The notes beneath the pieces were generated by a model. It searched no databases and was not told where the DNA came from. It saw only the letters and a list, made by a program, of their open reading frames with translations. The translations under genes were made by a program, and so were the position numbers. From JAOABV01 sp039801465 (GTDB lineage: Bacteria > Hydrothermota > Tepidihabitantia > Tepidihabitantales > CAIPLT01): DNA of 43,821 nt. Shown here in pieces: positions 8,255 through 16,440 of this stretch. Every line of letters starts with the position of its first letter. Position 1 is the first letter of the stretch. The stretch is from NCBI GenBank assembly GCA_039801465.1, contig JBDRUT010000014.1, positions 1 through 43,821 on the forward strand, in the 5' to 3' direction.

Positions 8255-8283
8255 AGTATAATTAAAAATTGCTAAAAAGTCAA
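8255..8283 (-). promoter_or_regulatory. Promoter of tRNA-fMet (and probably hutU)
   Basis: On the reverse strand TTGACT (8278-8283) and TATACT (8255-8260) are 17 nt apart, ending 8 nt before the mature tRNA 5' end. It is divergent from the rho promoter at 8332-8360. Confidence 0.7.
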
Positions 8284-8331
8284 ACTATTTAATTGTGCAA
8301 TTGGGTGAACCCACACTCTTAAAAATTTTTA

Positions 8332-8360
8332 TTGACAATATTGATTATTTTTAGTAAAAT
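8332..8360 (+). promoter_or_regulatory. rho promoter
   Basis: TTGACA (8332-8337), 17-nt spacer, TAAAAT (8355-8360). It leaves an untranslated leader of roughly 60-105 nt depending on which rho start is used, unlike the leaderless genes elsewhere in the window. Confidence 0.7.
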
Positions 8361-8470
8361 TTAACATCTTTAAAAATATAAACCATAACTAATTATTCCC
8401 AGTTATTGTGGAAATTTAGAAGGTAACAATGAAACAAACAAACGCAAAAAAATCTCAAAAGGAGATAAAT

Positions 8471-9727
8471 ATGGATGCAGAAGAATTAAAAAAGAAAAAG
8501 ATGGCCGAACTTTATGAAATCGCCAAGGAACTCAATATTCCCGATTATAGCGAAAAAAAGAAGCAAGATTTAGTATTATCAATCTTAGAGGCCGGCGTCA
8601 AACAGAAAAGCGATTCTGCGGTTACGGTGAGCGGTGTGTTAGAAGTATTAGAAGACGGTTTTGGATTCTTACGTTCGCCCGACTACAGTTATCTACCGAG
8701 TTCAGACGATGTTTATGTTGCACCTTCACAAATCAAGAAATTCAATCTGAAGACCGGCGATACAATTTATGGACAAGCCCGTCCACCGAAACCAGGTGAA
8801 AAATACTTTGCTTTACTAAAAGTAGAAACCGTCAACAATGACCCACTGGATGTGGTGCATGAACGGATTCCTTTTGATGACCTAGTTCCACTTTATCCCC
8901 AAGAACGCATTCGTTTAGAGATTGAAGAAAAAAATGATTTCTCGATGCGAATCGTTGACCTTTTTATTCCTATTGGTAAAGGACAAAGGGGACTGATTGT
9001 TTCGCCACCGCGCGCAGGAAAGACAGTACTATTGCAAAAGATTGCTAATAGTATTACGACAAATCATCCCGAAATTGTTTTAATTATTCTATTAATTGAC
9101 GAACGACCAGAAGAAGTTACGGATATGGAACGTTCAGTAAAGGCTGAAGTCATAAGTTCGACATTTGATGAAGTCCCAGAACGCCATGTCGAAGTTGCGG
9201 ATATTGTTTTAGAAAAAGCAAAACGCTTAGTCGAACACAAAAAAGATGTTGTAATTTTGCTTGACAGTATTACGCGACTTGCTCGTGCGCATAATCTGGT
9301 TGTGCCACATTCAGGCAGAACTCTATCCGGTGGTCTTGATTCGAATGCGCTTCAGAAGCCGAAGAAATTTTTCGGTGCGGCGCGAAATATTGAAGAAGGC
9401 GGTAGTCTCACAATCATTGCAACTGCACTTATTGATACTGGTTCACGAATGGACGATGTGATTTTTGAAGAGTTCAAAGGCACTGGTAATATGGAACTGG
9501 TTTTAGACCGAAAACTAGCAGACCGAAGACTGTTTCCCGCAATTGACCTACAAAAATCAGGGACGAGAAAAGAAGAATTATTGCTCTCCGAATTTGAACT
9601 TAACCGCATCTGGATTATCCGCAAACTCTTAGCTGAGTTGAACCCGATTGAAATGATGGAATTTATTCTCGATAAGATGCGACTGACCAGAAATAATATT
9701 GAGTTCTTAGAATCAATGAACGAATAA
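8471..9727 (+). CDS. rho: Transcription termination factor Rho
   Basis: Hexameric RNA-dependent ATPase that ends transcription. From the start at 8471 it has 418 residues: Rho N-terminal domain (MDAEELKKKKMAELYEIAKE), an RNA-binding cold-shock-like domain (GVLEVLEDGFGFLR, then SSDDVYVAPSQIKKF), Walker A PPRAGKT, LIDERPEEVTDMERS, Walker B VVILLDSITRLARAHN and the C-terminal LADRRLFPAIDLQKSGTRKE. An upstream in-frame ATG at 8429 would add 14 residues; I prefer 8471 because an AAGGAG site lies 6-7 nt before it and the N-terminus then matches other Rho proteins. A weaker AGAAGG precedes 8429. rpmE and prfB follow in the same direction. Confidence 0.95.
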   Translation: MDAEELKKKKMAELYEIAKELNIPDYSEKKKQDLVLSILEAGVKQKSDSAVTVSGVLEVLEDGFGFLRSPDYSYLPSSDDVYVAPSQIKKFNLKTGDTIYGQARPPKPGEKYFALLKVETVNNDPLDVVHERIPFDDLVPLYPQERIRLEIEEKNDFSMRIVDLFIPIGKGQRGLIVSPPRAGKTVLLQKIANSITTNHPEIVLIILLIDERPEEVTDMERSVKAEVISSTFDEVPERHVEVADIVLEKAKRLVEHKKDVVILLDSITRLARAHNLVVPHSGRTLSGGLDSNALQKPKKFFGAARNIEEGGSLTIIATALIDTGSRMDDVIFEEFKGTGNMELVLDRKLADRRLFPAIDLQKSGTRKEELLLSEFELNRIWIIRKLLAELNPIEMMEFILDKMRLTRNNIEFLESMNE

Positions 9728-9776
9728 TATTCAAAGATGTCGATTAAGAATCAGTTTATAGATTGGTGAGGTGAAA

Positions 9777-9980
9777 ATGAAAGATAAGATCCATCCTAAT
9801 TATGTTGATTGTATCATTACCTGTTCTTGTGGTAATGTTATCAAAACCCGGTCAACAAAACCAAAGATTTCAGTCGAAATTTGTTCTGCGTGTCATCCGT
9901 TCTTTACCGGCAAACAAAAAATCATTGATACAGCGGGACGCGTGGAAAAATATCGTAAACGATATCAGAAAAAAGTCTGA
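9777..9980 (+). CDS. rpmE: 50S ribosomal protein L31, zinc-binding form
   Basis: Small protein of the large ribosomal subunit. MKDKIHPNY is the standard L31 start; the zinc ligands are visible in ITCSCGN and ICSACHPFFTGKQK, followed by the basic RVEKYRKRYQKK tail. The frame also opens at a GTG at 9771, but that codon overlaps the GAGGTG Shine-Dalgarno site, so the ATG at 9777 is preferred. Its stop TGA overlaps the prfB ATG by one base (TGATG), giving translational coupling. The rho-rpmE-prfB order is common in bacteria. Confidence 0.93.
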   Translation: MKDKIHPNYVDCIITCSCGNVIKTRSTKPKISVEICSACHPFFTGKQKIIDTAGRVEKYRKRYQKKV

Positions 9981-11081
9981 TGCCAGACTTTCCGTCAATT
10001 ATTAAAAACCTATCAGAACGATTATCCGCATTGCAGGAGTTTCTTTGAAATTGACAAGAAAAGACAAGAGCTAGCCCTTCTTGATAAGAAAAGCCAGCAA
10101 CCTGATTTTTGGCAAGACCCTAATTCAGCCAAAGAGACATTAGCCCGAATTCAGAAACTATCAGATATCGTTGATTCCGTTGAACAAGTAAAAAGAGAAA
10201 TTGAAGAGGCAGAAGAATTATTAGTACTTTTTGCGGATGATGACCAAATCGAAAATGAGTTAAATGTTCATCTCAATAAAATTGAAAAAGACTTATCCGA
10301 TTTACAAGCCAAGAGTCTATTTTTAACCCCGGAAGATAGTAAAAAAGCAATTCTCACAATACATCCTGGAGCAGGTGGCGTTGAATCCTGTGATTGGGCA
10401 GAAATGCTTTTTCGGATGTACACTAAATATTTTAATCGTAAAGGATTCAAATATAATATACTGGAATACCAGCCCGCTGAAGAAGCCGGTATTAAAGATG
10501 CGGTAATCGAAGTTCTGGGAGAGAATGCTTACGGTTTATTAAAAGCAGAAATCGGGATTCATCGGTTAGTACGGATTTCACCTTTTGACGCTAATAAGAG
10601 ACGACATACTTCTTTTGCCGCAGTTTTTGTCTACCCAGAAATTGAAGAAGTAGAAGTAAATATCAATCCGAATGATTTGAAGATAGATACTTTTCGTGCC
10701 AGTGGGCATGGTGGTCAGGCAGTAAATAAAATTTCTTCTGCAGTGAGAATCACTCATATTCCCACTGGAATTGTCGTTACTTGTCAGAATGAACGCTCGC
10801 AATTCCAAAATAAACAGAATGCGATGAAAATTTTACGAGCACGCCTTTATGATTATTATAAAAAACAACAAGATGAAAAATTACAGAAATTAGAAGAAAC
10901 TAAAACCGAAATCGCCTGGGGACATCAAATACGGTCTTATGTCTTTTTCCCTTATCAAATGGTTAAAGACCATCGCACGGGTTTAGAGACATCGGACATT
11001 CAAAAGGTGATGGATGGTGATTTAGATGATTTTATCTATGCGTTCCTGTTATCTAAGCAAAACAAACTAAAGAAAAACTAA
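9980..11081 (+). CDS. prfB: Peptide chain release factor 2, expressed through programmed +1 frameshift
   Basis: Recognises UGA and UAA and triggers peptide release. The first 22 codons from ATG 9980 end in an in-frame TGA at 10046-10048. Directly before it stands CTT, and an internal AGGAG (10035-10039) lies three nt upstream, the same layout as the E. coli autoregulatory frameshift site. Slipping +1 on CTT continues the protein from 10047 as EIDKKRQELALLDKKS and gives 366 residues in total, the usual RF2 length. The GGQ motif is in ASGHGGQAVNK, and HPGAGGVESCDWAEMLFRMY is the RF2 core signature. Low RF2 lets ribosomes shift, so the gene senses its own product. A start at 10404 would remove the N-terminal domain and is wrong. 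Confidence 0.95.
10035..10048 (+). promoter_or_regulatory. RF2 programmed frameshift signal
   Basis: AGGAG, three-nt spacer TTT, slippery CTT and stop TGA. The base after TGA is A, whereas E. coli has C; a weak-context UGA is required for efficient shifting. Confidence 0.92.
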
Positions 11082-11206
11082 TTACTGAATCAAATTTTCC
11101 TAAACATTATTGTTAGGTTTTAATAGATTCATATTGCGGTTTGTTAATTTTTTAGTTTAGTTTTTTTGAGTTTCACTTAAGATTTTGTATAAACTCCAAT
11201 GTATTC

Positions 11207-11234
11207 TTGACAAATTAGATTTTTATAGTAAATT
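11207..11234 (+). promoter_or_regulatory. proS promoter
   Basis: TTGACA (11207-11212), 16-nt spacer, TAAATT (11229-11234); the proS ATG follows after 6 nt without a Shine-Dalgarno site, so the mRNA should be leaderless. Confidence 0.6.
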
Positions 11235-11240
11235 AGGCAT

Positions 11241-12683
11241 ATGGCAAATAAAAAAGAATTTGTTAAAGAGATACCGTCTAAAAAAGACAATTTTTCTGAA
11301 TGGTACACTGCGGTTATTTTGAAAGCAGAATTAGCGGATTATGCGCCGGTGCGTGGCTGTATGGTGATTAGACCCTATGGTTACCGAATTTGGGAATTGA
11401 TGCAATCACTATTAGATAAAAGATTTAAAGCTACGGGACACCAGAATGCTTATTTTCCAATATTTATTCCGGAGAGTTTTTTACAAAAGGAAGCTGAACA
11501 TGTTAAAGGATTTTCGCCACAAGTTGCTTGGGTAACAAAAGGTGGAGAAGAAGAGTTAACCGAACGATTAGCAATTAGACCGACTTCTGAAGCCATTATT
11601 TGTTCAATGTATGCAAAATGGGTAAAATCTTATCGAGATTTACCAGTGCTAATTAATCAATGGTGTAATATTGTTAGATGGGAAAAGACCACACGCTTGT
11701 TTTTGAGAACTACTGAATTTTTGTGGCAAGAAGGTCATACGCTCCATCGAACTAAAGAGGAAGCTGAAGCTGAAGCAATCAAGATGTTAAATGTTTATGT
11801 GGATTTTGTCCAAAATGATATGGCGATTCCTTTAATTTATGGTCGAAAACCAGAAAGTGAAAAATTTCCCGGTGCTTTGCATACTTACACCATTGAAGCA
11901 TTAATGCCGGATGGTCAGGCTTTGCAAGCAGGAACATCTCATAATTTAGGACAATTTTTCTCTAAAGCATTTGATATAAAATATTTGGACGAAGATAATG
12001 TTGAAAAATATCCCTGGGGAACTTCCTGGGGATGCACCACGCGTTTAATTGGTGCTTTAATTATGACCCATGGTGATGATAAAGGATTAAGACTACCACC
12101 ACAAATCGCTCCAATTCAGGTGGTGATTGTGCCGATTTTATTTGGAAAAGATGATGAAAAAGTATTAGTTAAATCTAATGAAATATATGAAACCTTAAAA
12201 AATGATTATCGGGTTTTTTTAGATGATAGAGTAGAATATACACCCGGTTGGAAATTTAATGATTGGGAAATGCGAGGAGTTCCATTACGCATTGAAATTG
12301 GACCTAAAGACATTGAAAAGGGAGAAGCAGTATTTGTGCCAAGAGATGAAAGTGGAAAGAAATCTGTTCGTATATCAGAATTAAAAGAGAAGATCAAGAC
12401 AACTCTAAGTGAGGTGCAACAAAATTTATTTGAAACAGCACAGAAAAGATTATTAGAAAATATTTCTGAAGCATCTACAATAGAAGAATTCAATAAGAAG
12501 ATTGCAGAAAAACCGGGATTTGTTAAAGTCCTATGGTGTGAAGGCCAACAATGCGAAAATGAGATTGTTGATAAAACTAAGACAACTCCGCGATGTATTC
12601 CACTTAATGAAAAACAAAAAGGCAGGTGTATTATTTGTGGAAAAGATACTGAGACTATTGTTTATTATGCCCGAGCATATTAG
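11241..12683 (+). CDS. proS: Prolyl-tRNA synthetase, short archaeal/eukaryotic-type
   Basis: Class II synthetase that charges tRNA-Pro. At 480 residues it lacks the ~180-residue editing insertion of the E. coli type. Motif 2 is in NIVRWEKTTRLFLRTTEF with WQEGHTLH after it; QAGTSHNLGQFFSKAFDI and the SWGCTTRLIGALIMTHGDD segment form the active site. The C-terminal zinc domain is present with Cys pairs in LWCEGQQCENEI and GRCIICGKD, and the chain ends in the conserved YYARAY. This type also occurs in many bacteria, so it is only weak evidence about lineage. Confidence 0.95.
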   Translation: MANKKEFVKEIPSKKDNFSEWYTAVILKAELADYAPVRGCMVIRPYGYRIWELMQSLLDKRFKATGHQNAYFPIFIPESFLQKEAEHVKGFSPQVAWVTKGGEEELTERLAIRPTSEAIICSMYAKWVKSYRDLPVLINQWCNIVRWEKTTRLFLRTTEFLWQEGHTLHRTKEEAEAEAIKMLNVYVDFVQNDMAIPLIYGRKPESEKFPGALHTYTIEALMPDGQALQAGTSHNLGQFFSKAFDIKYLDEDNVEKYPWGTSWGCTTRLIGALIMTHGDDKGLRLPPQIAPIQVVIVPILFGKDDEKVLVKSNEIYETLKNDYRVFLDDRVEYTPGWKFNDWEMRGVPLRIEIGPKDIEKGEAVFVPRDESGKKSVRISELKEKIKTTLSEVQQNLFETAQKRLLENISEASTIEEFNKKIAEKPGFVKVLWCEGQQCENEIVDKTKTTPRCIPLNEKQKGRCIICGKDTETIVYYARAY

Positions 12684-12700
12684 CAATAAGATTTTAATTG

Positions 12701-12728
12701 TTGACAGGTGGTGAAATTTTAGTATTAT
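12701..12728 (+). promoter_or_regulatory. Promoter upstream of the HEAT-repeat gene
   Basis: TTGACA (12701-12706) with TATTAT at 12723-12728 (16-nt spacer; overlapping ATTATA gives 17). It would leave a leader of about 145 nt before the ATG at 12882; no regulatory RNA was recognised in that leader. Confidence 0.5.
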
Positions 12729-12881
12729 ATAATTGATAGGTGTTAATAATTAGTAAGATTTTATTGAGTTATATAATTTCAGGGTTAAGAATTTTCCATT
12801 ATAAAAATTTTGTTGTTGGGATGAATAAAGAATTCCTAGGGAATAGATAATATCCCTTTCGGTTACAATTACAATAAGTAT

Positions 12882-14495
12882 ATGACAGAAGACAAACTGA
12901 TTGAAGATTTATTGTCGTCTGAGCCTAAAGTTCGTTTTTCAGCGCTAAAAAGATTAAAAAGTCTAGGTGTTGAAAAAGCTACAGAAATATTAGTACCATT
13001 ACTTGGTTCAGATAATCAGATTGTTCGTGATAGCGCAGTGGCAACTATTTTAGCATTAGGCAAAGCAACAATTTCGTATTTAGTCGGTGCACTAAACTCT
13101 CCTAATGAAATTGTTCGTATGAATGTAGTTAGAATATTAGGTGAAATCGGTGATGCATCGATTAGTGGTGAACTGTTAGGAATACTAAAAAAAGGCAATA
13201 GCGAGGTTAAAGCTTCAGTAATTGAAGTTTTGGGAAGAATTAAGGAATTTTGGGCGGTTGAATATCTTAGAGATTTTCTTAAGGCATCTGAACCACTAGT
13301 GCGTGCCGCATCAGCTCGGGCCCTTGGTGAACTTAAAGATAAATTATCTATTGATTTGATACTATCTCTTCTATCGGATAAAGAAAAACAAGTTCGAATT
13401 GCTGCAATCGAAGCTTTAAGTAAAATTGGTGATACTCGTGCCTGTGATAGTCTCTGGCAAATAGCAACTAATGATGTTGATTTTGAAGTTAGAAATAAAG
13501 CAATGTTGGCATTAAAAATCATCGGTTCAGAAGTTATTAAGCCCCATGAGGAGTGGCTACTATCAAATGATGTTAATAAAAGAGATTTGGCACGGCTAAA
13601 ATTGTCTTCGATTGGCAAACCAGTAATTTTACCGTTATTAGAGTATACCAAACATTATGAAGCATCAGTGCGAGAACTGAGTGCGAGAATTTTGGGTGAT
13701 ATTGGTGATAACATTGCAACGCCTAGACTGATTGAATTAGTAAATGATATCGACGATGATGTAAAATTAACTGCAATTGGAGCGCTGGGCAAAATCAAAT
13801 CAGAATCAGCAATTCGGTCTCTTTTGTCATGTTTAGAAAGTCCAGACAGTAGGGTTGTAGATGCGGCTACTGAGTCTTTGAGTAAATCCGGAAAAGAACT
13901 TATTAAATTTTTACCTTCGATTATCAGTGAACACAATATTCAAAAACAACTTAACATTGTACAATTAATCGGTAAAATCGGAGATGTTGAGTTTATACCT
14001 ATACTTAGTGAATATATTGACCACCCTAGTTTATGGGTGCGGATGACAGTCTGTTTATCATTAGGTGAACTGAAAAGTCCTTTATCCGCTGATTTGTTGT
14101 TAAGAAAACTTAATGACGATCCATCACCTTTAGTTCGAGCAGCATCAGCAAAGGCATTTGGCAAATTAAAAATCCCAGAAAAAGTTGATGCGTTAATCTG
14201 GGCATTACAAGAAGAAAAAGAAGAAATAGTGCAGGTGGCAATAATTAATGCTCTTGGTGAAATCGGTGAAGAGATTGCAGGTTCATTTTTAGTTAATTAT
14301 TTATTCGCTAATGACATAGAGGTAAAAATCAGTGCAATTAAGGCTTTGGGAAAAATTGGCTATTTGGGTGCAATTTCTCATCTTAAAAAGATAATACGAC
14401 CTTGGCCCTTTAGTAGAGAAACACCGGAAGTAAAAAATGCTGCCCGTCAAGCTTTGAATGAAATTAGTCAGGAGTCGATGTTTGGTAAACCTTAA
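12882..14495 (+). CDS. HEAT-repeat protein
   Basis: A 537-residue all-helical solenoid made of roughly 15-16 repeats of about 31 residues. Repeat cores are visible again and again as VR..A...LG.IG/L.. (for example VRAASARALGELKDK, VRIAAIEALSKIGD, VRELSARILGDIGD, VKISAIKALGKIG). There is no signal peptide or membrane segment, so it is probably a cytoplasmic scaffold. The pattern also resembles phycobilisome-lyase-type and PBS-type HEAT repeats, but no enzyme domain is attached. It stands alone between proS and maf (opposite strand), so context does not identify a partner. Confidence 0.85.
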   Translation: MTEDKLIEDLLSSEPKVRFSALKRLKSLGVEKATEILVPLLGSDNQIVRDSAVATILALGKATISYLVGALNSPNEIVRMNVVRILGEIGDASISGELLGILKKGNSEVKASVIEVLGRIKEFWAVEYLRDFLKASEPLVRAASARALGELKDKLSIDLILSLLSDKEKQVRIAAIEALSKIGDTRACDSLWQIATNDVDFEVRNKAMLALKIIGSEVIKPHEEWLLSNDVNKRDLARLKLSSIGKPVILPLLEYTKHYEASVRELSARILGDIGDNIATPRLIELVNDIDDDVKLTAIGALGKIKSESAIRSLLSCLESPDSRVVDAATESLSKSGKELIKFLPSIISEHNIQKQLNIVQLIGKIGDVEFIPILSEYIDHPSLWVRMTVCLSLGELKSPLSADLLLRKLNDDPSPLVRAASAKAFGKLKIPEKVDALIWALQEEKEEIVQVAIINALGEIGEEIAGSFLVNYLFANDIEVKISAIKALGKIGYLGAISHLKKIIRPWPFSRETPEVKNAARQALNEISQESMFGKP

Positions 14496-14566
14496 AAAAT
14501 AAAATTTGGGCTGATAAAACTATAAATCTATTTGGACTTATCAAACTGCTTTCTGAATTTACAGTT

Positions 14567-15214
14567 CTATTTTTCCAAATTTGATGTCTTAAAAGACAAA
14601 TGAATGACCCTGTTTTTCTTAATAGATAATTTTTGCAAAGATTTTAGATGTTTTATTAATTTAGGTACAGGTAATCCGATAACATTGAGATAACAACCGT
14701 CGATGCTTTCTACAAAAATTTTGGCCTTGCCTTGGATTGCATAAGCACCAGCTTTATCGTACGGTTCTTTCGTATTTAAGTAATTTTCGATTTCTGTTGC
14801 ACTTAATTTACGAAATTTTACTTTAGATTCTTCATAATCAACAATTATGTAGTTGTATGGTTTAATCAAAATACAAATTCCGGAGATGACCTTATGGATT
14901 TTGCCACTTAAAAGTTTTAGAATTCGTTGGGCGTCTTTTTTATTTTTGGGTTTACCTAAAATTTTTTGGTCAATAGCAACTATTGTATCAACTCCAATTA
15001 TAATTCCTCGGGTCACTTTGTTTTCAACAGAAAAGACTTTTTTGCGAGCAATCTTTATTGCAAATAATCGTGGATTTTTTTCTGATATGTCTTCGTCAAT
15101 TTTGGGAACTAGGGTCTTAAATTTTATGTCTAATTGTTTTAAGAGTGTTCGTCTGCGGGGCGATTTTGAAGCAAGATAAATTGGATAATTGCTCAATTGT
15201 ACTTTCCTTAGCAA
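14567..15214 (-). CDS. maf: Maf-family nucleoside triphosphate pyrophosphatase
   Basis: House-cleaning enzyme of the Maf/HAM1-like fold that hydrolyses non-canonical or pyrimidine NTPs and is linked to septum formation. The signature ASKSPRRRTLLKQL is at residues 15-28, GVDTIVAIDQKILGKP carries the catalytic acidic residue, and EPYDKAGAYAIQGKAKIFVE with GCYLNVIGLPVPKL completes the family pattern. It seems to begin with TTG at 15212-15214, 3 nt after the stop of the upstream gene. The 215 residues exceed the usual ~190 because of a basic C-terminal extension of about 25 residues. Confidence 0.88.
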   Translation of the reverse strand: MLRKVQLSNYPIYLASKSPRRRTLLKQLDIKFKTLVPKIDEDISEKNPRLFAIKIARKKVFSVENKVTRGIIIGVDTIVAIDQKILGKPKNKKDAQRILKLLSGKIHKVISGICILIKPYNYIIVDYEESKVKFRKLSATEIENYLNTKEPYDKAGAYAIQGKAKIFVESIDGCYLNVIGLPVPKLIKHLKSLQKLSIKKNRVIHLSFKTSNLEK

Positions 15215-15217
15215 TCT

Positions 15218-15556
15218 TTAGATATTTTCCTTAAATTTAATCTCTTCAAATAATTCAATTACTTTCTGCTCGATGTTCTCTAAGATTTTTGAATTTAAAC
15301 CTTGGGCAGTCGATTTTGGAATGATTTTTGATAAGTGTTGAGTCAATAAGATAGAATCCTTGGGATAATATTTCTTAAATGATTGCCAATATGAATGGCA
15401 AGCGATAAGGTAGAATAGAGTCACGCCTAAAGGTTGGTTCTTAATTTTACCAGTGTCTAAGTATGAAATAAAGACCATAAATAGACTAAGAATTTTTGCT
15501 AATTGCTCTTGAATCAAAACTATTAATCTTCTCTGTTTCTGTAAAAGTTGTGTCAT
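15218..15556 (-). CDS. Small hypothetical protein upstream of maf
   Basis: A 112-residue protein I do not recognise. It is predicted helical: an N-terminal QKQRRLIVLIQEQLAKIL helix, a weakly hydrophobic middle (LSLFMVFISY, GVTLFYLIACHSYW), then a charged C-terminus ending EEIKFKENI. It lies 3 nt upstream of maf, so the pair is translationally coupled and shares the promoter at 15601-15629. Function unknown. Confidence 0.6.
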   Translation of the reverse strand: MTQLLQKQRRLIVLIQEQLAKILSLFMVFISYLDTGKIKNQPLGVTLFYLIACHSYWQSFKKYYPKDSILLTQHLSKIIPKSTAQGLNSKILENIEQKVIELFEEIKFKENI

Positions 15557-15600
15557 TTATGTATTTAAAATAAAGACTTTTCTAGGCATATTTATAATTA

Positions 15601-15629
15601 AGTATAAAAACCATTTTAATAAAAATCAA
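15601..15629 (-). promoter_or_regulatory. Promoter of the small gene-maf operon
   Basis: On the reverse strand TTGATT (15624-15629) and TATACT (15601-15606) with a 17-nt spacer, about 45 nt before the ATG at 15556. Confidence 0.55.
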
Positions 15630-15827
15630 GTTATGCTTTTATATTTATATAATTTATTAAAATATCAAATATTATCTTAAAATCGGCTAAAAAGGGGAAT
15701 ATTATACCAGCACTTTAGGTTCTTAATAGTTGGATTGTATATGATGATAATATGTGAAAATATATCGTTTTATGTATATAAAGGATGTAATAAAAAATCC
15801 GTTACTCATAAAAAACGATTTGTTGTA

Positions 15828-16055
15828 AGTGATACGCCTGATACTATCGGTTATCCGATAGACAAGCCGGTCGGCAAGCCAGGGGGCAAGCCGAGGGGCA
15901 TACCGGTCGGCAACCCACCGGCTTACCTATCCGAACACCAAATCGATAATTTTCTAAACCGCCTAACCTATTGCCGATTAATCTAACCAATGGACTATTG
16001 ATAAGCTAGCAGAGTGTGTTGCCTAATCGATTATCTATCAGGTTAAACAGGCCGG
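15828..16055. repeat. 12-bp-period degenerate minisatellite (array 2)
   Basis: The best units are AAGCCGGTCGGC (15864), AAGCCAGGGGGC (15876), AAGCCGAGGGGC (15888), ATACCGGTCGGC (15900) and AACCCACCGGCT (15912). Flanking 12-mers on both sides keep a fading NNCC-NNNCGN pattern out to about 15828 and 16055. The core is far richer in G+C than its surroundings. One frame stays open and reads a tetrapeptide series of type KPxG (DKPVGKPGGKPRGIPVGNP), but there is no coding context, so I treat it as a non-coding repeat. Confidence 0.75.
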
Positions 16056-16098
16056 CTGTTGAAAATATCACCAATTTATTTTATTTCAAGAATTAATA

Positions 16099-16290
16099 TT
16101 GAAGATGGGTTTGATTGATTTATTCTGGATTATTCACCGCAATTGTGTACGTCAAAAGCAAATGGATGGTAAATTAAAAACTGAAGAAAAAAATATGCCT
16201 GTCTTTAATTTAATACAATTTTCAAAAACCTTGGTAATGTGTCGTTATTGGCCACATTCTAATTTTTTAGCCTGTTCAATTTTCATATAG
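16099..16290 (+). pseudogene. Possible gene fragment in the maf-lptD intergenic region
   Basis: A 63-codon ORF begins MKMGLIDLFWIIHRNCVRQKQMDGK and loses coding character after about 35 residues. The opening is faintly like the N-terminus of SDH-type (ClpP/crotonase-fold) membrane proteases, which often start with a LIDLFW segment and a downstream RQ pair. No Shine-Dalgarno site or further domain is present. It could equally be chance. Confidence 0.15.
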
Positions 16291-16302
16291 GAAGTTATAT
16301 AG

Positions 16303-16436
16303 AAAACTCGTAAAAAGTCGTTTTTTATGGATTACAGCGATTAAAAGAACAATTACAATGACGGAAAAAATAATGGTATTATCGGTAACATCCCTAAAAT
16401 ATCTGTGCAGTCAAAACATTGTCAGAAATCTCAATA
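16303..16436 (+). repeat. Dispersed intergenic repeat, copy A
   Basis: This ~134-bp stretch, directly beyond the 3' end of lptD, aligns end to end with 27775-27910 at roughly three quarters identity with only a few small gaps. The best-kept blocks are AAAAAGTCG, TTACAGCGATTAA, GATTACAATGA-like, ACTAAAATATCTG-like and the end CTCAATA. No frame is open in both copies, so it is not a shared coding sequence. Confidence 0.7.
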
Positions 16437-16440
16437 TACT

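Noticed and set aside
8429..8470. Longer Rho start at 8429
   Set aside because: Possible, but the extra 14 residues do not resemble Rho and a better AAGGAG site serves the ATG at 8471.
10404..11081. Release factor starting at 10404
   Set aside because: This misses the N-terminal third of RF2; the true start at 9980 is reached by the programmed +1 shift.
15735..15986. 83-codon forward ORF across the second 12-bp array
   Set aside because: Same reasoning: tetrapeptide series produced by the repeat, unrelated flanking residues, no coding context.
15828..16055. CRISPR array
   Set aside because: Repeats are 12 bp, directly adjacent and without spacers; no cas genes in the window.
16324..16345. 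Alu-like GGATTACAG motif suggesting human contamination
   Set aside because: The match is only nine bases, lies inside a repeat shared with another locus in this window, and the flanks are AT-rich bacterial sequence.
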